Positions 52,428-61,704 are shown, counted from the first letter of the stretch. The stretch is DNA of 64,000 nt from Sphingobium cloacae (GCF_002355855.1 NZ_AP017655.1:3475001-3539000), one strand, 5' to 3'. Notes: a model not told the origin generated them from the letters alone. Program-made: numbers and translations.

Positions 52428-54020
52428 ATGACCTACAGCCAGGAAATCGCAAAAGCCGACGGCCTGATCGGCCAGCAGGGCCATTGGGACGGCATCGCCC
52501 CCGAATCCGTCGCCCGGATGCGCCTTCAGAACCGCTTCCACACCGGCCTCGACATCGCGCGCCATACCGCCGCGATCATGCGCCGCGACATGGCGGCCTA
52601 TGATGCCGACCCGGCGGCATACACCCAGTCGCTCGGCTGCTGGCACGGCTTCATCGGGCAGCAGAAGCTCATCTCGATCAAGAAGCATTTCGGCACGACC
52701 AAGGGGAAATATCTCTACCTGTCAGGCTGGATGGTCGCGGCGCTCCGGTCGGAATTCGGCCCGCTGCCCGATCAGTCGATGCATGAAAAGACCAGCGTCC
52801 CTGCGCTGATCGAGGAACTCTACACCTTCCTGCGCCAGGCCGACGCCCGCGAACTCAGCCTGCTGTTCCGCGATCTCGACAAGGCGCGCGAAACCGGCAA
52901 CGAGGTCGAGATCCAGCGCCTGACCCACGCCATCGACAATCACGAAACCCATGTCGTCCCCATCATCGCGGACATCGACGCGGGCTTCGGCAATGCGGAG
53001 GCCACCTACCTCCTCGCCAGGAAGATGATCGAAGCGGGCGCCTGCGCGCTCCAGATCGAAAATCAGGTGTCCGACGAAAAGCAGTGCGGCCATCAGGACG
53101 GCAAGGTCACCGTCCCGCATGAGGACTTCCTCGCGAAGATCCGCGCCTGCCGCTATGCCTTTCTGGAACTGGGTGTCGACGACGGCATCATCGTCGCCCG
53201 CACGGACTCGCTGGGCGCGGGCCTCACCAAGCAGATCGCATACAGCCGCGAGCCGGGCGACATTGGCGACCAGTATAACGGCTTCCTCGATTGCGATGAG
53301 GTCGACCTGACCAGCATCGGCAATGGCGATGTCATCATCAGCCGCGAAGGCAAGCTGCTGCGCCCCAAGCGCCTGCCGTCGAACCTGTTCCAGTTCCGCT
53401 CCGGCACGGGCGAGGACCGCTGCGTCCTCGACTGCATCACCTCGTTGCAGAACGGCGCGGACCTGCTGTGGATCGAAACGGAAAAGCCGCATGTCGAGCA
53501 GATCGCCGGCATGGTCGACCGCATCCGCGAAGTCATCCCCAACGCCAAGCTGGTCTATAACAACTCGCCCAGCTTCAACTGGACGCTGAACTTCCGCCAG
53601 CAAATATTCGACCGCTGGCAGGCCGAGGGCAAGGACGTCAGCGCCTATGACCGCGCCAGGCTGATGAGCGCGGACTATGACGAGAGCGATCTCGCCGCCG
53701 AAGCCGATGAGAAGATCCGCACCTTCCAGAAGGACGCATCGGCCCGCGCGGGCATCTTCCATCATCTCATCACGCTGCCGACCTATCACACGGCGGCGCT
53801 CAGTACCGACAATCTCGCTAGGGAATATTTCGGCGAGGCCGGGATGCTGGGCTATGTCGCGGGCGTCCAGCGCAAGGAAATCCGGGAGGGCATCGCCTGC
53901 GTGAAGCATCAGAACATGTCGGGTTCCGACATCGGCGACGATCACAAGGAATATTTCGCCGGGGAAGCCGCGCTGAAGGCGGGCGGCGTCCATAACACGA
54001 TGAATCAGTTCGCGGCCTGA
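52428..54020 (+). CDS. aceA: Isocitrate lyase, long form
   Basis: 530 codons from ATG 52428; this is the long class seen in Pseudomonas aeruginosa, not the 430-residue E. coli class. First step of the glyoxylate shunt: isocitrate to glyoxylate and succinate. The catalytic Cys220 lies in EKQCGHQDGK; other blocks are IADIDAGFGN, ARTDSLGAG and YNNSPSFNW. The long insert between the catalytic loop and the C-terminus carries the extra domain. No malate synthase is nearby. A ScfR-type regulator and an operator lie directly upstream. Confidence 0.97.
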   Translation: MTYSQEIAKADGLIGQQGHWDGIAPESVARMRLQNRFHTGLDIARHTAAIMRRDMAAYDADPAAYTQSLGCWHGFIGQQKLISIKKHFGTTKGKYLYLSGWMVAALRSEFGPLPDQSMHEKTSVPALIEELYTFLRQADARELSLLFRDLDKARETGNEVEIQRLTHAIDNHETHVVPIIADIDAGFGNAEATYLLARKMIEAGACALQIENQVSDEKQCGHQDGKVTVPHEDFLAKIRACRYAFLELGVDDGIIVARTDSLGAGLTKQIAYSREPGDIGDQYNGFLDCDEVDLTSIGNGDVIISREGKLLRPKRLPSNLFQFRSGTGEDRCVLDCITSLQNGADLLWIETEKPHVEQIAGMVDRIREVIPNAKLVYNNSPSFNWTLNFRQQIFDRWQAEGKDVSAYDRARLMSADYDESDLAAEADEKIRTFQKDASARAGIFHHLITLPTYHTAALSTDNLAREYFGEAGMLGYVAGVQRKEIREGIACVKHQNMSGSDIGDDHKEYFAGEAALKAGGVHNTMNQFAA

Positions 54021-54110
54021 CCGCGCGCTGCACGAGTTTCGCGGCTGGGGCCGTGAAAACCTCGTCGCAAGGGCACCCCTGTTTCTTGCGATAAAGGTGG
54101 AAGGACCTGG

Positions 54111-54145
54111 CGGTCCGGTGCGCTCCTGCACCGGGCCGTCTTTTT
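54111..54145 (+). terminator. Rho-independent terminator after aceA
   Basis: CGGTCCGGTGC (54111-54121) pairs with GCACCGGGCCG (54128-54138; one G-U) around a six-base loop, then TCTTTTT. Ends the aceA transcript before leuC. Confidence 0.9.
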
Positions 54146-54259
54146 AGGGAGGGAAGGGCGCGCGGCGTAACTTTCTTGCCTGTCGATGCGGTGAAACAGC
54201 GGATTCAGCCTCCATTACCTCTTTCGCACGGCGCTCGACGGGTCTAGGGGGAAGAGATC

Positions 54260-55711
54260 ATGGTTAAGCCGAGCACCCTCTACGAAAAGATCTGGGACGC
54301 CCACGTCGTCGAACGCCGTCCCGATGGAACCTGCCTCATCTATATCGACCGCCACCTTGTTCATGAGGTGACGAGTCCGCAGGCTTTCGAGGGGCTACGC
54401 CTTGCCGGGCGCAAGGTGCGCCGCCCCGACCTGACGCTGGCGGTGCCGGATCATAACCTCCCCACCACCCCGCGCCGCGACGCGCAGGGCAACCGCATCC
54501 CCATCGCGGACCCCGAAAGCGCGCAGCAACTGGCCGCTCTGGAGAGGAACGCGCCGGAATTCGGCGTCCGCCTGTTCGGCGATGCCGATCCGCAGCAGGG
54601 CATCGTCCATGTCGTCGGGCCGGAGCAGGGTTTCACGCTGCCGGGCACGACGCTGGTGTGCGGCGACAGTCATACCAGTTCGCACGGCGCCCTGGGGGCG
54701 CTGGCCTTCGGCATCGGCACCAGCGAGGTCGAACATGTTCTCGCAACCCAGACGCTGTTGCTGAAGCCGTCGAAAACGATGGAAGTCCGCATCGACGGTG
54801 AGCTGGGTTTCGGTGTTTCGCCCAAGGATGTGGCTCTCGCCATCTGCCAGCATATCGGCACGGCGGGCGGCACCGGCTATGTCATGGAATATCGCGGCTC
54901 CGTGTTCCGCGACATGTCGATCGAAGGACGGCTGACCGTCGCCAACATGTCGATCGAGGCGGGCGCGCGATCCGGCCTGTTCGCGCCGGACGAGAAGACC
55001 TTCGCCTATCTCAAGGGCCGCCCGATGGCGCCCAGGGGCGAGGCATGGGATGCCGCGGTCGCCTGGTGGAAGACGCTCAGGACCGATGAAGGCGCGGTCT
55101 TCGACAAGATGGTGGTCATCGATGCCGCTGACATCGTGCCCAACGTCACCTGGGGCACCAGCCCGGAGGACGTGGTGCCGGTGACGGGTGTGGTGCCCGA
55201 TCCGGAGAGCTTCGCCGATGCGTCCAAGCGCGCGGCCGCGCAGAAATCGCTCGACTATATGGGGCTGACGCCCGGCCAGCGGATGCAGGACGTGCCGGTC
55301 GAACATATCTTCATCGGCAGCTGCACCAACAGCCGGATCGAGGATCTGCGCGCTGCTGCCGTCCTGCTCAAGGGCCGTCACATCGCGGGCGGTATCAAGC
55401 AGGCGATGGTCGTGCCCGGCTCGGGCCTCGTCAAATTGCAGGCAGAGGCGGAGGGTCTGGACCGCATCTTCAAGGAAGCGGGCTTCGAGTGGCGCGAACC
55501 GGGCTGTTCGGCCTGCCTTGGTATGAACCCGGACAAGGTGCCCGCGGGCGAGCGTTGCGCTTCCACCAGCAACCGCAACTTCATGGGGCGGCAGGGGCCG
55601 GGATCGCGCACGCATCTCGTCTCGCCGGTCATGGCGGCGGCGGCGGCGGTGACAGGCCGGCTGACCGATGTGCGTGAACTGTTGAACGAAAAAGAGGGGG
55701 CGGTCGCATGA
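54260..55711 (+). CDS. leuC: 3-isopropylmalate dehydratase large subunit
   Basis: 483 codons. Aconitase-family enzyme of leucine synthesis, isomerising 2- to 3-isopropylmalate with LeuD. The cluster ligands appear in GSCTNSR (about 352-358) and CSACLGMN (about 416-423); [30 protein letters not shown] (in parts) is also typical. GGGGGAAGAGATC lies before the ATG. The stop overlaps the start of a small uncatalogued gene (ATGA). Confidence 0.97.
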   Translation: MVKPSTLYEKIWDAHVVERRPDGTCLIYIDRHLVHEVTSPQAFEGLRLAGRKVRRPDLTLAVPDHNLPTTPRRDAQGNRIPIADPESAQQLAALERNAPEFGVRLFGDADPQQGIVHVVGPEQGFTLPGTTLVCGDSHTSSHGALGALAFGIGTSEVEHVLATQTLLLKPSKTMEVRIDGELGFGVSPKDVALAICQHIGTAGGTGYVMEYRGSVFRDMSIEGRLTVANMSIEAGARSGLFAPDEKTFAYLKGRPMAPRGEAWDAAVAWWKTLRTDEGAVFDKMVVIDAADIVPNVTWGTSPEDVVPVTGVVPDPESFADASKRAAAQKSLDYMGLTPGQRMQDVPVEHIFIGSCTNSRIEDLRAAAVLLKGRHIAGGIKQAMVVPGSGLVKLQAEAEGLDRIFKEAGFEWREPGCSACLGMNPDKVPAGERCASTSNRNFMGRQGPGSRTHLVSPVMAAAAAVTGRLTDVRELLNEKEGAVA

Positions 55712-55821
55712 AGAAGATTTTCTGGGTGCTCACATTGGGCGCGCTGGCCAGCGCCGCCATGGCTGCGACGCTGGGCCGCGCCGAGGACGGCCCCGCCACG
55801 GAGACGAAACAGGTCCGCTGA
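55708..55821 (+). CDS. 37-residue membrane/secreted peptide between leuC and leuD
   Basis: 37 codons: a Lys-Lys N-terminus, a hydrophobic stretch (residues 4-22) that could be a signal peptide or membrane helix, and a polar tail ending KQVR. ATG 55708 overlaps the leuC stop (ATGA) and the TGA 55819-55821 overlaps the leuD ATG (TGATG), so it is translationally coupled on both sides. It is too short for routine gene calling. I do not recognise a family. Exact fit between two genes argues it is translated; it could also be a mere coupling spacer. Function unknown. Confidence 0.6.
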   Translation: MKKIFWVLTLGALASAAMAATLGRAEDGPATETKQVR

Positions 55822-56414
55822 TGGAAAAACTGACTGAAGTCGAAGGCCGGGCCTATCCGTTCGGCATGAAGAATGTCGACACCGACATCGTCATCCCCTC
55901 CCACTGGCTGAAGACGATCAGCCGCGCCGGGCTTGGCAAGGGCGCGTTCGAAGTGTTGCGCAAGGAACCGGGCAATGTCTTCGACGACCCGGAATATGCT
56001 GGCAGCCCGATCCTGATCGCGGGTGACAATTTCGGTTGCGGGTCCAGCCGTGAACATGCTGCATGGGCACTGGCCGATCTCGGCATCAAGGTGGTGATCG
56101 CGCCCAGCTTTTCGGACATCTTCTCCGGCAACGCCTTCAAGAACGGCATCCTCACCGTTATGTTGCCGCAGGAAGCCATCGACCGGCTGATGGAAGTCGC
56201 GAAGACCGATCCGATCCATGTCAATCTGGAAGACCAGACCGTCACGACGCAGTTCCAGGATCGCTTCGCGTTCGAGATCGACCCCTTTCGCAAGCATTGC
56301 CTGCTCGGCGGCTTGGACGAAATCGGCCTGACGCTCGACAACAGGAGCGAAATCGACCGGTTTGAAGGCAGGCTCGCGGCCGAAAAGCCCTGGCTCGTTC
56401 CAACCGTTGCCTAA
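55821..56414 (+). CDS. leuD: 3-isopropylmalate dehydratase small subunit
   Basis: 197 codons. Swivel-domain partner of LeuC. Family blocks: [20 protein letters not shown] (12-31), [13 protein letters not shown] (68-80) and [16 protein letters not shown]. The start ATG 55821 overlaps the small gene stop. Length is typical of the alphaproteobacterial form. Confidence 0.97.
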   Translation: MEKLTEVEGRAYPFGMKNVDTDIVIPSHWLKTISRAGLGKGAFEVLRKEPGNVFDDPEYAGSPILIAGDNFGCGSSREHAAWALADLGIKVVIAPSFSDIFSGNAFKNGILTVMLPQEAIDRLMEVAKTDPIHVNLEDQTVTTQFQDRFAFEIDPFRKHCLLGGLDEIGLTLDNRSEIDRFEGRLAAEKPWLVPTVA

Positions 56415-56470
56415 GCGCGCGGTTCGGCATATCTGCGGACATGACCATCGAGCTTTGAACAGGGCATAGC

Positions 56471-56797
56471 ATGACCACTTTTGACGATCGCGAACGGGCT
56501 TTTGAGAATATGTTCGCGCATGACGCCGAAATGCAGTTCCGCATCCAGGCGCGCCGCAACCGGCTGGTCGGCGAATGGGCCGCCGCGAAGATGGGCCTGA
56601 CGCCGGAAGAGACCGACGCCTATGCAAAGGCCGTGGTGCAGGCCGATTTCGAGGAGGCGGGCGACGAGGATGTGATCCGCAAGCTGCTGGGCGACATGAC
56701 GCAGGCGGGCATCGATGTCGACGAAGCGACAGTCCGCGCGGCGCTGGAGGAACAGCAGGTCGTGGCGCGCCGCCAGTTCATCGAAGCCCAGCCCTAG
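56471..56797 (+). CDS. ATPase inhibitor zeta subunit (DUF1476)
   Basis: 108 codons. The family (PF07345) inhibits the hydrolytic activity of the F1 ATPase in alphaproteobacteria such as Paracoccus. The helical N-terminus starts TTFDDRERAFENMFAHDAE, with ARRNRLVGEWAAAKMGL, both diagnostic. Four-helix bundle expected. Distance 56 bases from leuD; probably its own transcript start. BolA follows. Confidence 0.94.
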   Translation: MTTFDDRERAFENMFAHDAEMQFRIQARRNRLVGEWAAAKMGLTPEETDAYAKAVVQADFEEAGDEDVIRKLLGDMTQAGIDVDEATVRAALEEQQVVARRQFIEAQP

Positions 56798-56820
56798 GGG
56801 CGAAGCGAAGGGGAAGTCGC

Positions 56821-57054
56821 ATGCCGATGGCCGCCGATGAAATCGCCGCCATGATCCGTTCCGCGATTCCGGACGCGCAGGTGGAGATCACCGATCTGGC
56901 CGGGGACGGCGATCATTATGCCGCCCGCGTGGTGTCGGAAACTTTCCGCGGTCTTTCCCGCGTGGCGCAACAGCGCGCCGTCTACGCCGCGCTGGGCGGC
57001 CGGATGGGTGGCGTCCTCCACGCCTTGCAACTGACTACCGCCGTTCCCAACTAG
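56821..57054 (+). CDS. BolA-family protein
   Basis: 77 codons from ATG 56821, preceded by GAAGGGGAAG. BolA fold with AMIRSAIPDAQVEITDLAGDGDHYAARVV (in two parts), conserved FRGLSRVAQQRAVYAALG and a final HALQLTT block. BolA proteins pair with CGFS glutaredoxins to handle iron-sulfur clusters; the next gene is exactly such a glutaredoxin, 62 bases away. Confidence 0.94.
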   Translation: MPMAADEIAAMIRSAIPDAQVEITDLAGDGDHYAARVVSETFRGLSRVAQQRAVYAALGGRMGGVLHALQLTTAVPN

Positions 57055-57116
57055 ACGGCATAAACGATGGCGCGCCCTGCGTATGACGGGGCGCCAGACA
57101 GGAATGGACCAAATTC

Positions 57117-57449
57117 ATGACCGACGCCGTGCAGCAGCGGATCGCCGACATCGTCAACGCCAATGACGTGGTGCTCTTCATGAAGGGGACGCCGCTCTTT
57201 CCGCAATGCGGCTTCTCCAGCCGCGCCATCGCCATATTGGAGCATCTGGGCGTCTCTTATGAAAGCGTCGACGTGTTGCAGGACCAGGGTATCCGTCAGG
57301 GAATCAAGGCCTTCTCCGACTGGCCGACCATCCCTCAGCTTTATGTGAAGGGGGAGTTCATCGGTGGCAGCGACATCATGATGGAAATGTTTGAAGCGGG
57401 TGAATTGCAACAACTCATGACCGATCAGGGTGTCGCTTCGGCGAACTGA
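57117..57449 (+). CDS. grxD: Monothiol glutaredoxin, Grx4 family
   Basis: 110 codons. The CGFS active site lies in PQCGFSSRA (30-38). Supporting motifs: VLFMKGTP (18-25), WPTIPQLYVKGEFIGGSDI (about 69-87). It assembles or transfers 2Fe-2S clusters with glutathione and BolA. A terminator follows. Confidence 0.97.
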   Translation: MTDAVQQRIADIVNANDVVLFMKGTPLFPQCGFSSRAIAILEHLGVSYESVDVLQDQGIRQGIKAFSDWPTIPQLYVKGEFIGGSDIMMEMFEAGELQQLMTDQGVASAN

Positions 57450-57473
57450 CTCATCCGATTTTTCGGAAGAAGG

Positions 57474-57500
57474 GCGGTCCGGATTTGGGCCGCTTTTTTT
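57474..57500 (+). terminator. Rho-independent terminator after grxD
   Basis: GCGGTCC (57474-57480) and GGGCCGC (57487-57493) pair with one G-U, followed by seven T. Ends the zeta-bolA-grxD block. Confidence 0.88.
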
Positions 57501-57720
57501 GTCGGAAGGGACCGGGTGGGGGATGCGGCGGAGACCGGCCTGCATCCCCCGGGGTATGAAGCGGTCGGGAACGGCTTACAGGACGCAAATGCCGTGCCAT
57601 GGCGGGCAGATAAAGGAAAAGCAGGCTTTCCCAAGGTTAACGGTCTCATATCCGTTGGCGTCGATGTAAGATAATCCGACAGAATCGCAGCTGTTCTTTC
57701 CTCTCAGGACAGAGTCATTG
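57501..57720. other. Intergenic region before the BlaI operator
   Basis: About 220 bases with no gene. A perfect 9-base inverted repeat GGGGGATGC/GCATCCCCC (57518-57526 and 57542-57550) follows the terminator with a 15-base loop and no T-run; its role is unknown. TTGACT at 57718-57723 is the likely minus-35 of the blaI promoter. Confidence 0.45.
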
Positions 57721-57755
57721 ACTACAGATGTAATCAATGCGATTACATCTGTAGT
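57721..57755 (+). promoter_or_regulatory. BlaI/MecI-type operator over the blaI promoter
   Basis: A perfect 15-base inverted repeat, 57721-57735 against 57741-57755, with a 5-base spacer. Each arm contains the BlaI half-operator form TACAxxTGTA: TACAGATGTA (57723-57732) and TACATCTGTA (57744-57753). TTGACT (57718) with 17-base spacing to GATTAC (57741) gives a promoter covered by the dyad. The downstream gene encodes a BlaI repressor, so autoregulation is strongly implied. Confidence 0.9.
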
Positions 57756-57781
57756 TGAGGGTTCGGGAGTCGAAGCGCGTC

Positions 57782-58156
57782 ATGGCCGTCAGTGAAAAGA
57801 TCAGCGAAGCCGAACTGGTGGTGATGGAGGCGCTGTGGCAACGCGCGCCGCTCACCGCCGCGGATGTCGCCGATCAGGTGGCGGCCGATCGCGGGTGGAG
57901 CGTCCAGACCGTCAAGACGCTGTTGTCCCGTCTGATGGCGAAGGATATCATCGCTGCCGATCAGGATGGCCGCCGTTTCCTCTATCGCCCCATGGTCGCG
58001 CGGGAAGATTATGTCGCCAGCGAATCCGGCCGCCTCGTCAATCGCCTGTTCGGCGGACGGATTTCGCCGCTGGTGGCGCAGCTGGTTCAGCAGGACCAGC
58101 TGACGCCGGATGACATCGCCGAGCTGGAAGGCATATTGAAAGGGCTGAAGTCATGA
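57782..58156 (+). CDS. blaI: BlaI/MecI/CopY-family repressor
   Basis: 124 codons from ATG 57782. N-terminal winged-helix domain: SEKISEAELVVMEALWQRAPLTAADV (in two parts) and WSVQTVKTLLSRLMAKDII (about 39-57). C-terminal dimerisation and cleavage region includes LVQQDQLTPDD. In classic systems a BlaR1-type protease cleaves the repressor when beta-lactam is sensed. The ATG is 26 bases past the operator. The stop overlaps the protease gene start by four bases (ATGA). Confidence 0.94.
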   Translation: MAVSEKISEAELVVMEALWQRAPLTAADVADQVAADRGWSVQTVKTLLSRLMAKDIIAADQDGRRFLYRPMVAREDYVASESGRLVNRLFGGRISPLVAQLVQQDQLTPDDIAELEGILKGLKS

Positions 58157-59658
58157 GCGTCTGGCTGGTCGAAACCCTGATCGCCACGACCTTGTTGATG
58201 GCTCTGGTCATGATGGTGCGCCGCCCCATCGCGCGATGGCTGGGCGCGGGCGCGGCCTATTGGCTTTGGATGCTGCCGCTGGCGCGGATGATGCTGCCTG
58301 CCATGCCGCGGCAGGTCATCGCGCCATCGCCGCTCCAGACCGCTGTCGATCAGTCCGGTATTCCGGATTTCATCACCGTCGCCGCCGCTCCCGCTCCCAC
58401 CGATATGGCCTCCAGCTTGCCGTGGCTGGAGATCGGGGTCGCCATATGGGTGATGGGGATTGCTGCCTTCCTGTCGGTTCAACTGCTGGGCTATATCCGT
58501 TTCCGGCAGCATATCCTGGCCGGCTCCACTCTGATCGGGCAGGAGGGGCGCATCCGGATCATAACCAGTCCGCAGGCTGGCGGACCGCTCGCCTTCGGCG
58601 TGCTGCGCCCCTATATCGTGCTGCCGATCGATTTCGCGCTGCGGTTCGATCCGGAGGAGCAGGCGATGGCGATCGCGCATGAGCGCGCGCATCACGACCA
58701 TGGCGATCTGACCGCGAACATGCTGGCGCTGCTGTTGCTTGCCGTTCACTGGTGCAATCCTGTCGCCTGGATCGCCTATCGGGCCTATCGCGCCGATCAG
58801 GAGCAAGCCTGCGACGCCCGCGTGCTGGCGCTGTACGGTCAGGATCAGGCCCATGCCTATGGCCGCGCCATATTGAAAGCGGCAGGGGGGCGTCAGTTTG
58901 CCGGGGCCTGTCATCTCACGCGCATCGCTGCCTTGAAGGGGAGGCTGAAAATGCTTTCGAATCATGAAATATCGCTTCGCCGCATCAGCTGGGGCATGGC
59001 TCTTGTGGGGTCGGTGACGGTTACGGGATTGGCCCTGACGGCTTCGGGAGGCCGCGCCGCACAACAGGTGGCCGCAATCACCGAGCGGGTGGAGGCGGTC
59101 AATTTCACCCGGCTGTCCGATCTGGTCGCGCAGCCCGTCGAGGCGGATGAATCCCCTTCCGTGCAAGAGAAGGCCGCGCCGGAACTTTCCCATACGCCCT
59201 CGGCGGCCCGGATTTCCGCGCAGTCTGACCGCACGGTATCTTCGGTGCCCGTCGCGGCGCCGGCTGCCGACATGGTGCCGCCGGTTCCTCCAGTCCCGCC
59301 CGCTCCACCCGCGCCGCCCGTTCCGCCTGCGTTCGAAGCGGCTGGTCCGGCCTATGCCATCCCCAGCGAAGCGGATATCCGTCGCCAGATTCCCAATGTC
59401 GATGTCCGCAACGGCTGCGAGGGCGATAAGGCGGTCAGTCGTCGGGAAACCGTCGATGCGGACGGTCGCCGCCACATCCGGGTTCGCATCTGTGAAGCGG
59501 CGATCAGGGCGCAGGCGGCCGGCGCGGCAAGAGCGGGCCTTGTCAAAGCCCGCGCGGATGTCGCTCGCGCCGTCAGGATGTCGGACGAAATCCGGGCCGA
59601 AGTGCTGCGCGACCTGGATGAGGAAATCGCCCGGATCGATACCCGTTCGGCGGACTGA
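58153..59658 (+). CDS. M56-family (BlaR1-like) membrane metalloprotease without a penicillin-binding domain
   Basis: 501 codons. Four membrane helices at the N-terminus (about 8-25, 35-50, 93-113 and 190-210) with the zinc motif His176-Glu-Arg-Ala-His180 (IAHERAHHDHGDL) in the cytoplasmic loop, then a membrane helix at about 280-298. Where BlaR1 has a penicillin-binding sensor, this protein has a Pro-rich linker (375-393, PPVPPAPPAPPV) and an Ala/Arg/Asp-rich helical tail (about 445-501) with two cysteines in NGCEGD and RICEAA. It presumably cleaves the BlaI-type repressor on an unknown envelope signal. Confidence 0.9.
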   Translation: MSVWLVETLIATTLLMALVMMVRRPIARWLGAGAAYWLWMLPLARMMLPAMPRQVIAPSPLQTAVDQSGIPDFITVAAAPAPTDMASSLPWLEIGVAIWVMGIAAFLSVQLLGYIRFRQHILAGSTLIGQEGRIRIITSPQAGGPLAFGVLRPYIVLPIDFALRFDPEEQAMAIAHERAHHDHGDLTANMLALLLLAVHWCNPVAWIAYRAYRADQEQACDARVLALYGQDQAHAYGRAILKAAGGRQFAGACHLTRIAALKGRLKMLSNHEISLRRISWGMALVGSVTVTGLALTASGGRAAQQVAAITERVEAVNFTRLSDLVAQPVEADESPSVQEKAAPELSHTPSAARISAQSDRTVSSVPVAAPAADMVPPVPPVPPAPPAPPVPPAFEAAGPAYAIPSEADIRRQIPNVDVRNGCEGDKAVSRRETVDADGRRHIRVRICEAAIRAQAAGAARAGLVKARADVARAVRMSDEIRAEVLRDLDEEIARIDTRSAD

Positions 59659-59661
59659 TCC

Positions 59662-60837
59662 TCAGACAGCGACGATTTCCGGCAGGATCGCGTCGAGCAG
59701 CAGCATGCCCGCCGGTTCGACGCGCAGAACCCGGCCTCTCTTCGAAACGAGGCCGTAGCCGGAAAGCTGCCCCAGGGCTTTCGCATCGACCAGATCGCTT
59801 TCCGCAAGGCCCGACAGCCGCGCGATCCTCTCCAGATCGACGCCCTCCGCCAGCCGCAGCCCCATCAGCAAAGCCTCCCGCGCGCGATCCTGCGGCGCGA
59901 GCTTTTCCTCCCTTTGCAAGCCATGTTCGTTGCGCCGGACCGCGCTCATCCAGTTTTCCGGCTTGCGGTGGCGCAGGGTCGCCATGCCCAGCCTTCGCCC
60001 ATGCGCGCCGGGCCCTATGCCGGCATAATCGCCATAGCGCCAGTAAGTGAGGTTATGGCGGCTCTCTTGTCCGGGCCGGGCATGGTTGCTGATCTCATAG
60101 GCCGGAATGCCCGCTGCCGCCGTCATCTCCTGCGTCTGTTCATAGAGCGTCGCGGCATGATCGCTATCGGCGGGTACAAGCTCGCCCTGCGCCACCAATG
60201 TCGCGAAGCGCGTCCCCGGCTCGATGGTGAGTTGATATAGCGACAGATGATCGGTTCCGAAGGAAAGGCCGCGCGTCAGCTCCGCCGCCCAATCGCTTTC
60301 GCTCTGGCCCGGTCGCGCATAGATGAGGTCGAAATTGACCCGCTGGAAAACCGATTGCGCCACGTCGAGCGCCGCGAGTCCCTCCGCCACGTCATGCGCG
60401 CGGCCGAGGAAATGCAAGGCTTCGTCCTTCAGCGCCTGCAAGCCGAGCGACACGCGGTTGACTCCCGCCCCCGCCAGGTCGGCAAACCGCGCCGCTTCGA
60501 CTGAGCTGGGGTTGGCTTCCAGCGTGATTTCCAGATCGGGAACCGGTGGCCAATATTGCGTCGCCGCGTCGATCAGCGCGGCGACGAGGGCGGGCGGCAT
60601 CAGCGAAGGCGTGCCGCCGCCAAAAAAGATCGAGGATAGCGCCCGCCCGCTCGTGAGCGCCGCTTCATGGCGCAGGTCCGCCAGCAGCGCGTCGCGCCAG
60701 GCATCGGCGTCCACCTGCTCGCGCACATGACTGTTGAAGTCGCAATAGGGGCATTTCGACACGCAAAACGGCCAATGCACGTAAAGCGCGAGGGGGTCGG
60801 TCGAAACCGACGCAGGCGTGGGGACGGGGGAGGGCAT
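59662..60837 (-). CDS. hemW: Radical SAM heme chaperone HemW
   Basis: 391 codons. The radical SAM cluster cysteines are Cys25, Cys29 and Cys32 in HWPFCVSKCPYCDF; the CoprIII-oxidase-like block SIFFGGGTPSLM follows. HemW proteins share the HemN fold but lack the coproporphyrinogen site and act as heme chaperones; the Cys pattern and lack of the N-terminal HemN extension fit. Downstream in the leftward group of rph and rdgB. Confidence 0.95.
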   Translation of the reverse strand: MPSPVPTPASVSTDPLALYVHWPFCVSKCPYCDFNSHVREQVDADAWRDALLADLRHEAALTSGRALSSIFFGGGTPSLMPPALVAALIDAATQYWPPVPDLEITLEANPSSVEAARFADLAGAGVNRVSLGLQALKDEALHFLGRAHDVAEGLAALDVAQSVFQRVNFDLIYARPGQSESDWAAELTRGLSFGTDHLSLYQLTIEPGTRFATLVAQGELVPADSDHAATLYEQTQEMTAAAGIPAYEISNHARPGQESRHNLTYWRYGDYAGIGPGAHGRRLGMATLRHRKPENWMSAVRRNEHGLQREEKLAPQDRAREALLMGLRLAEGVDLERIARLSGLAESDLVDAKALGQLSGYGLVSKRGRVLRVEPAGMLLLDAILPEIVAV

Positions 60838-60962
60838 GAGCGGCGCCTCTTATACCGCTTTGCCACGCGCGGCCAGTGACGGAGGAAAGAGGCGGGGCAC
60901 GTCTTCAGCGGCGCAAATGTCGAAATGGCGTGAGGTGGTCGCCGTCCACCTCATCGTGCGCT

Positions 60963-61592
60963 TCAGAAAACCGCTGCCACCATTTTCGCAAAGGCGTCGG
61001 CGCGGTGGCTCATGGCATGTTTCCTGTCCGGCTCCATTTCGCCGAAGCTGATGGCATGACCGAGCGGCTGGAACATCGGATCATAGCCGAACCCCTTATG
61101 TCCACGCGGCGGCCAGATCAGCGTGCCGTCGACGCGCCCTTCGAAGGCTTCGACATGACCGTCCGGCCAGGCCAGCGCCAGCGCACAGACGAAATGCGCG
61201 TCACGGCCTGCATCCGGGCCCCTTGCCTCGACCGCATCCCACACTTTCTGCATGGCGAGCCGGAAATCCTTGTCCGGCCCCGCCCAGCGCGCGGAAAAAA
61301 TGCCCGGATCGCCGTTCAGCGCGTCCACGCACAGGCCGCTGTCATCGGCGAGAGCGGGAAGGCCGGAGAGGTCCGCAGCCTGTATCGCTTTCAACTCCGC
61401 ATTGGCGATGAAGGTCGTGCCGGTCTCCTCCGGCTCAGGCAGGTCGAGGGCGCTCGCGGACACCGTTTCGATGCCATGGGGCGCCAACAGTTCGCCGATC
61501 TCCCGCACCTTGCCCGCATTGTGGCTGGCGATCACGAGCTTGCCCGGCCCCAGCTTGCGGATGGCCTGTTCCTGGCCGAACTCGTCTGACAT
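60963..61592 (-). CDS. rdgB: XTP/dITP diphosphatase RdgB
   Basis: 209 codons from ATG 61592. House-cleaning enzyme that hydrolyses non-canonical purine triphosphates. [10 protein letters not shown] (23-32), [24 protein letters not shown] and [10 protein letters not shown] are the standard blocks. A 68-codon in-frame extension upstream carries no homology and is rejected. Lies 125 bases before the hemW start on the same strand. Confidence 0.96.
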   Translation of the reverse strand: MSDEFGQEQAIRKLGPGKLVIASHNAGKVREIGELLAPHGIETVSASALDLPEPEETGTTFIANAELKAIQAADLSGLPALADDSGLCVDALNGDPGIFSARWAGPDKDFRLAMQKVWDAVEARGPDAGRDAHFVCALALAWPDGHVEAFEGRVDGTLIWPPRGHKGFGYDPMFQPLGHAISFGEMEPDRKHAMSHRADAFAKMVAAVF

Positions 61593-61631
61593 GATGGGAA
61601 TACCCTGAATCGTTCTTTTCTTTTCGAGCCT

Positions 61632-61671
61632 AGTCGAGAAGCGCGATGGATGCACCACCCGCTTCTCGACT
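61632..61671. repeat. REP-like inverted repeat between rdgB and rph
   Basis: AGTCGAGAAGCG (61632-61643) and CGCTTCTCGACT (61660-61671) are perfect 12-base inverted repeats around a 16-base loop, followed by CGCTCAAGGTGAACGG, which resembles the repeat words at 38661-38760. Likely the same sphingomonad repeat class in a shorter form. Confidence 0.7.
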
Positions 61672-61704
61672 CGCTCAAGGTGAACGGATGTGGGGAAGGA
61701 CGTC

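Noticed and set aside
57501..57720. Possible beta-lactamase or other target gene near the BlaI operator
   Set aside because: No such frame exists on either strand in the window; only blaI and the M56 gene follow.
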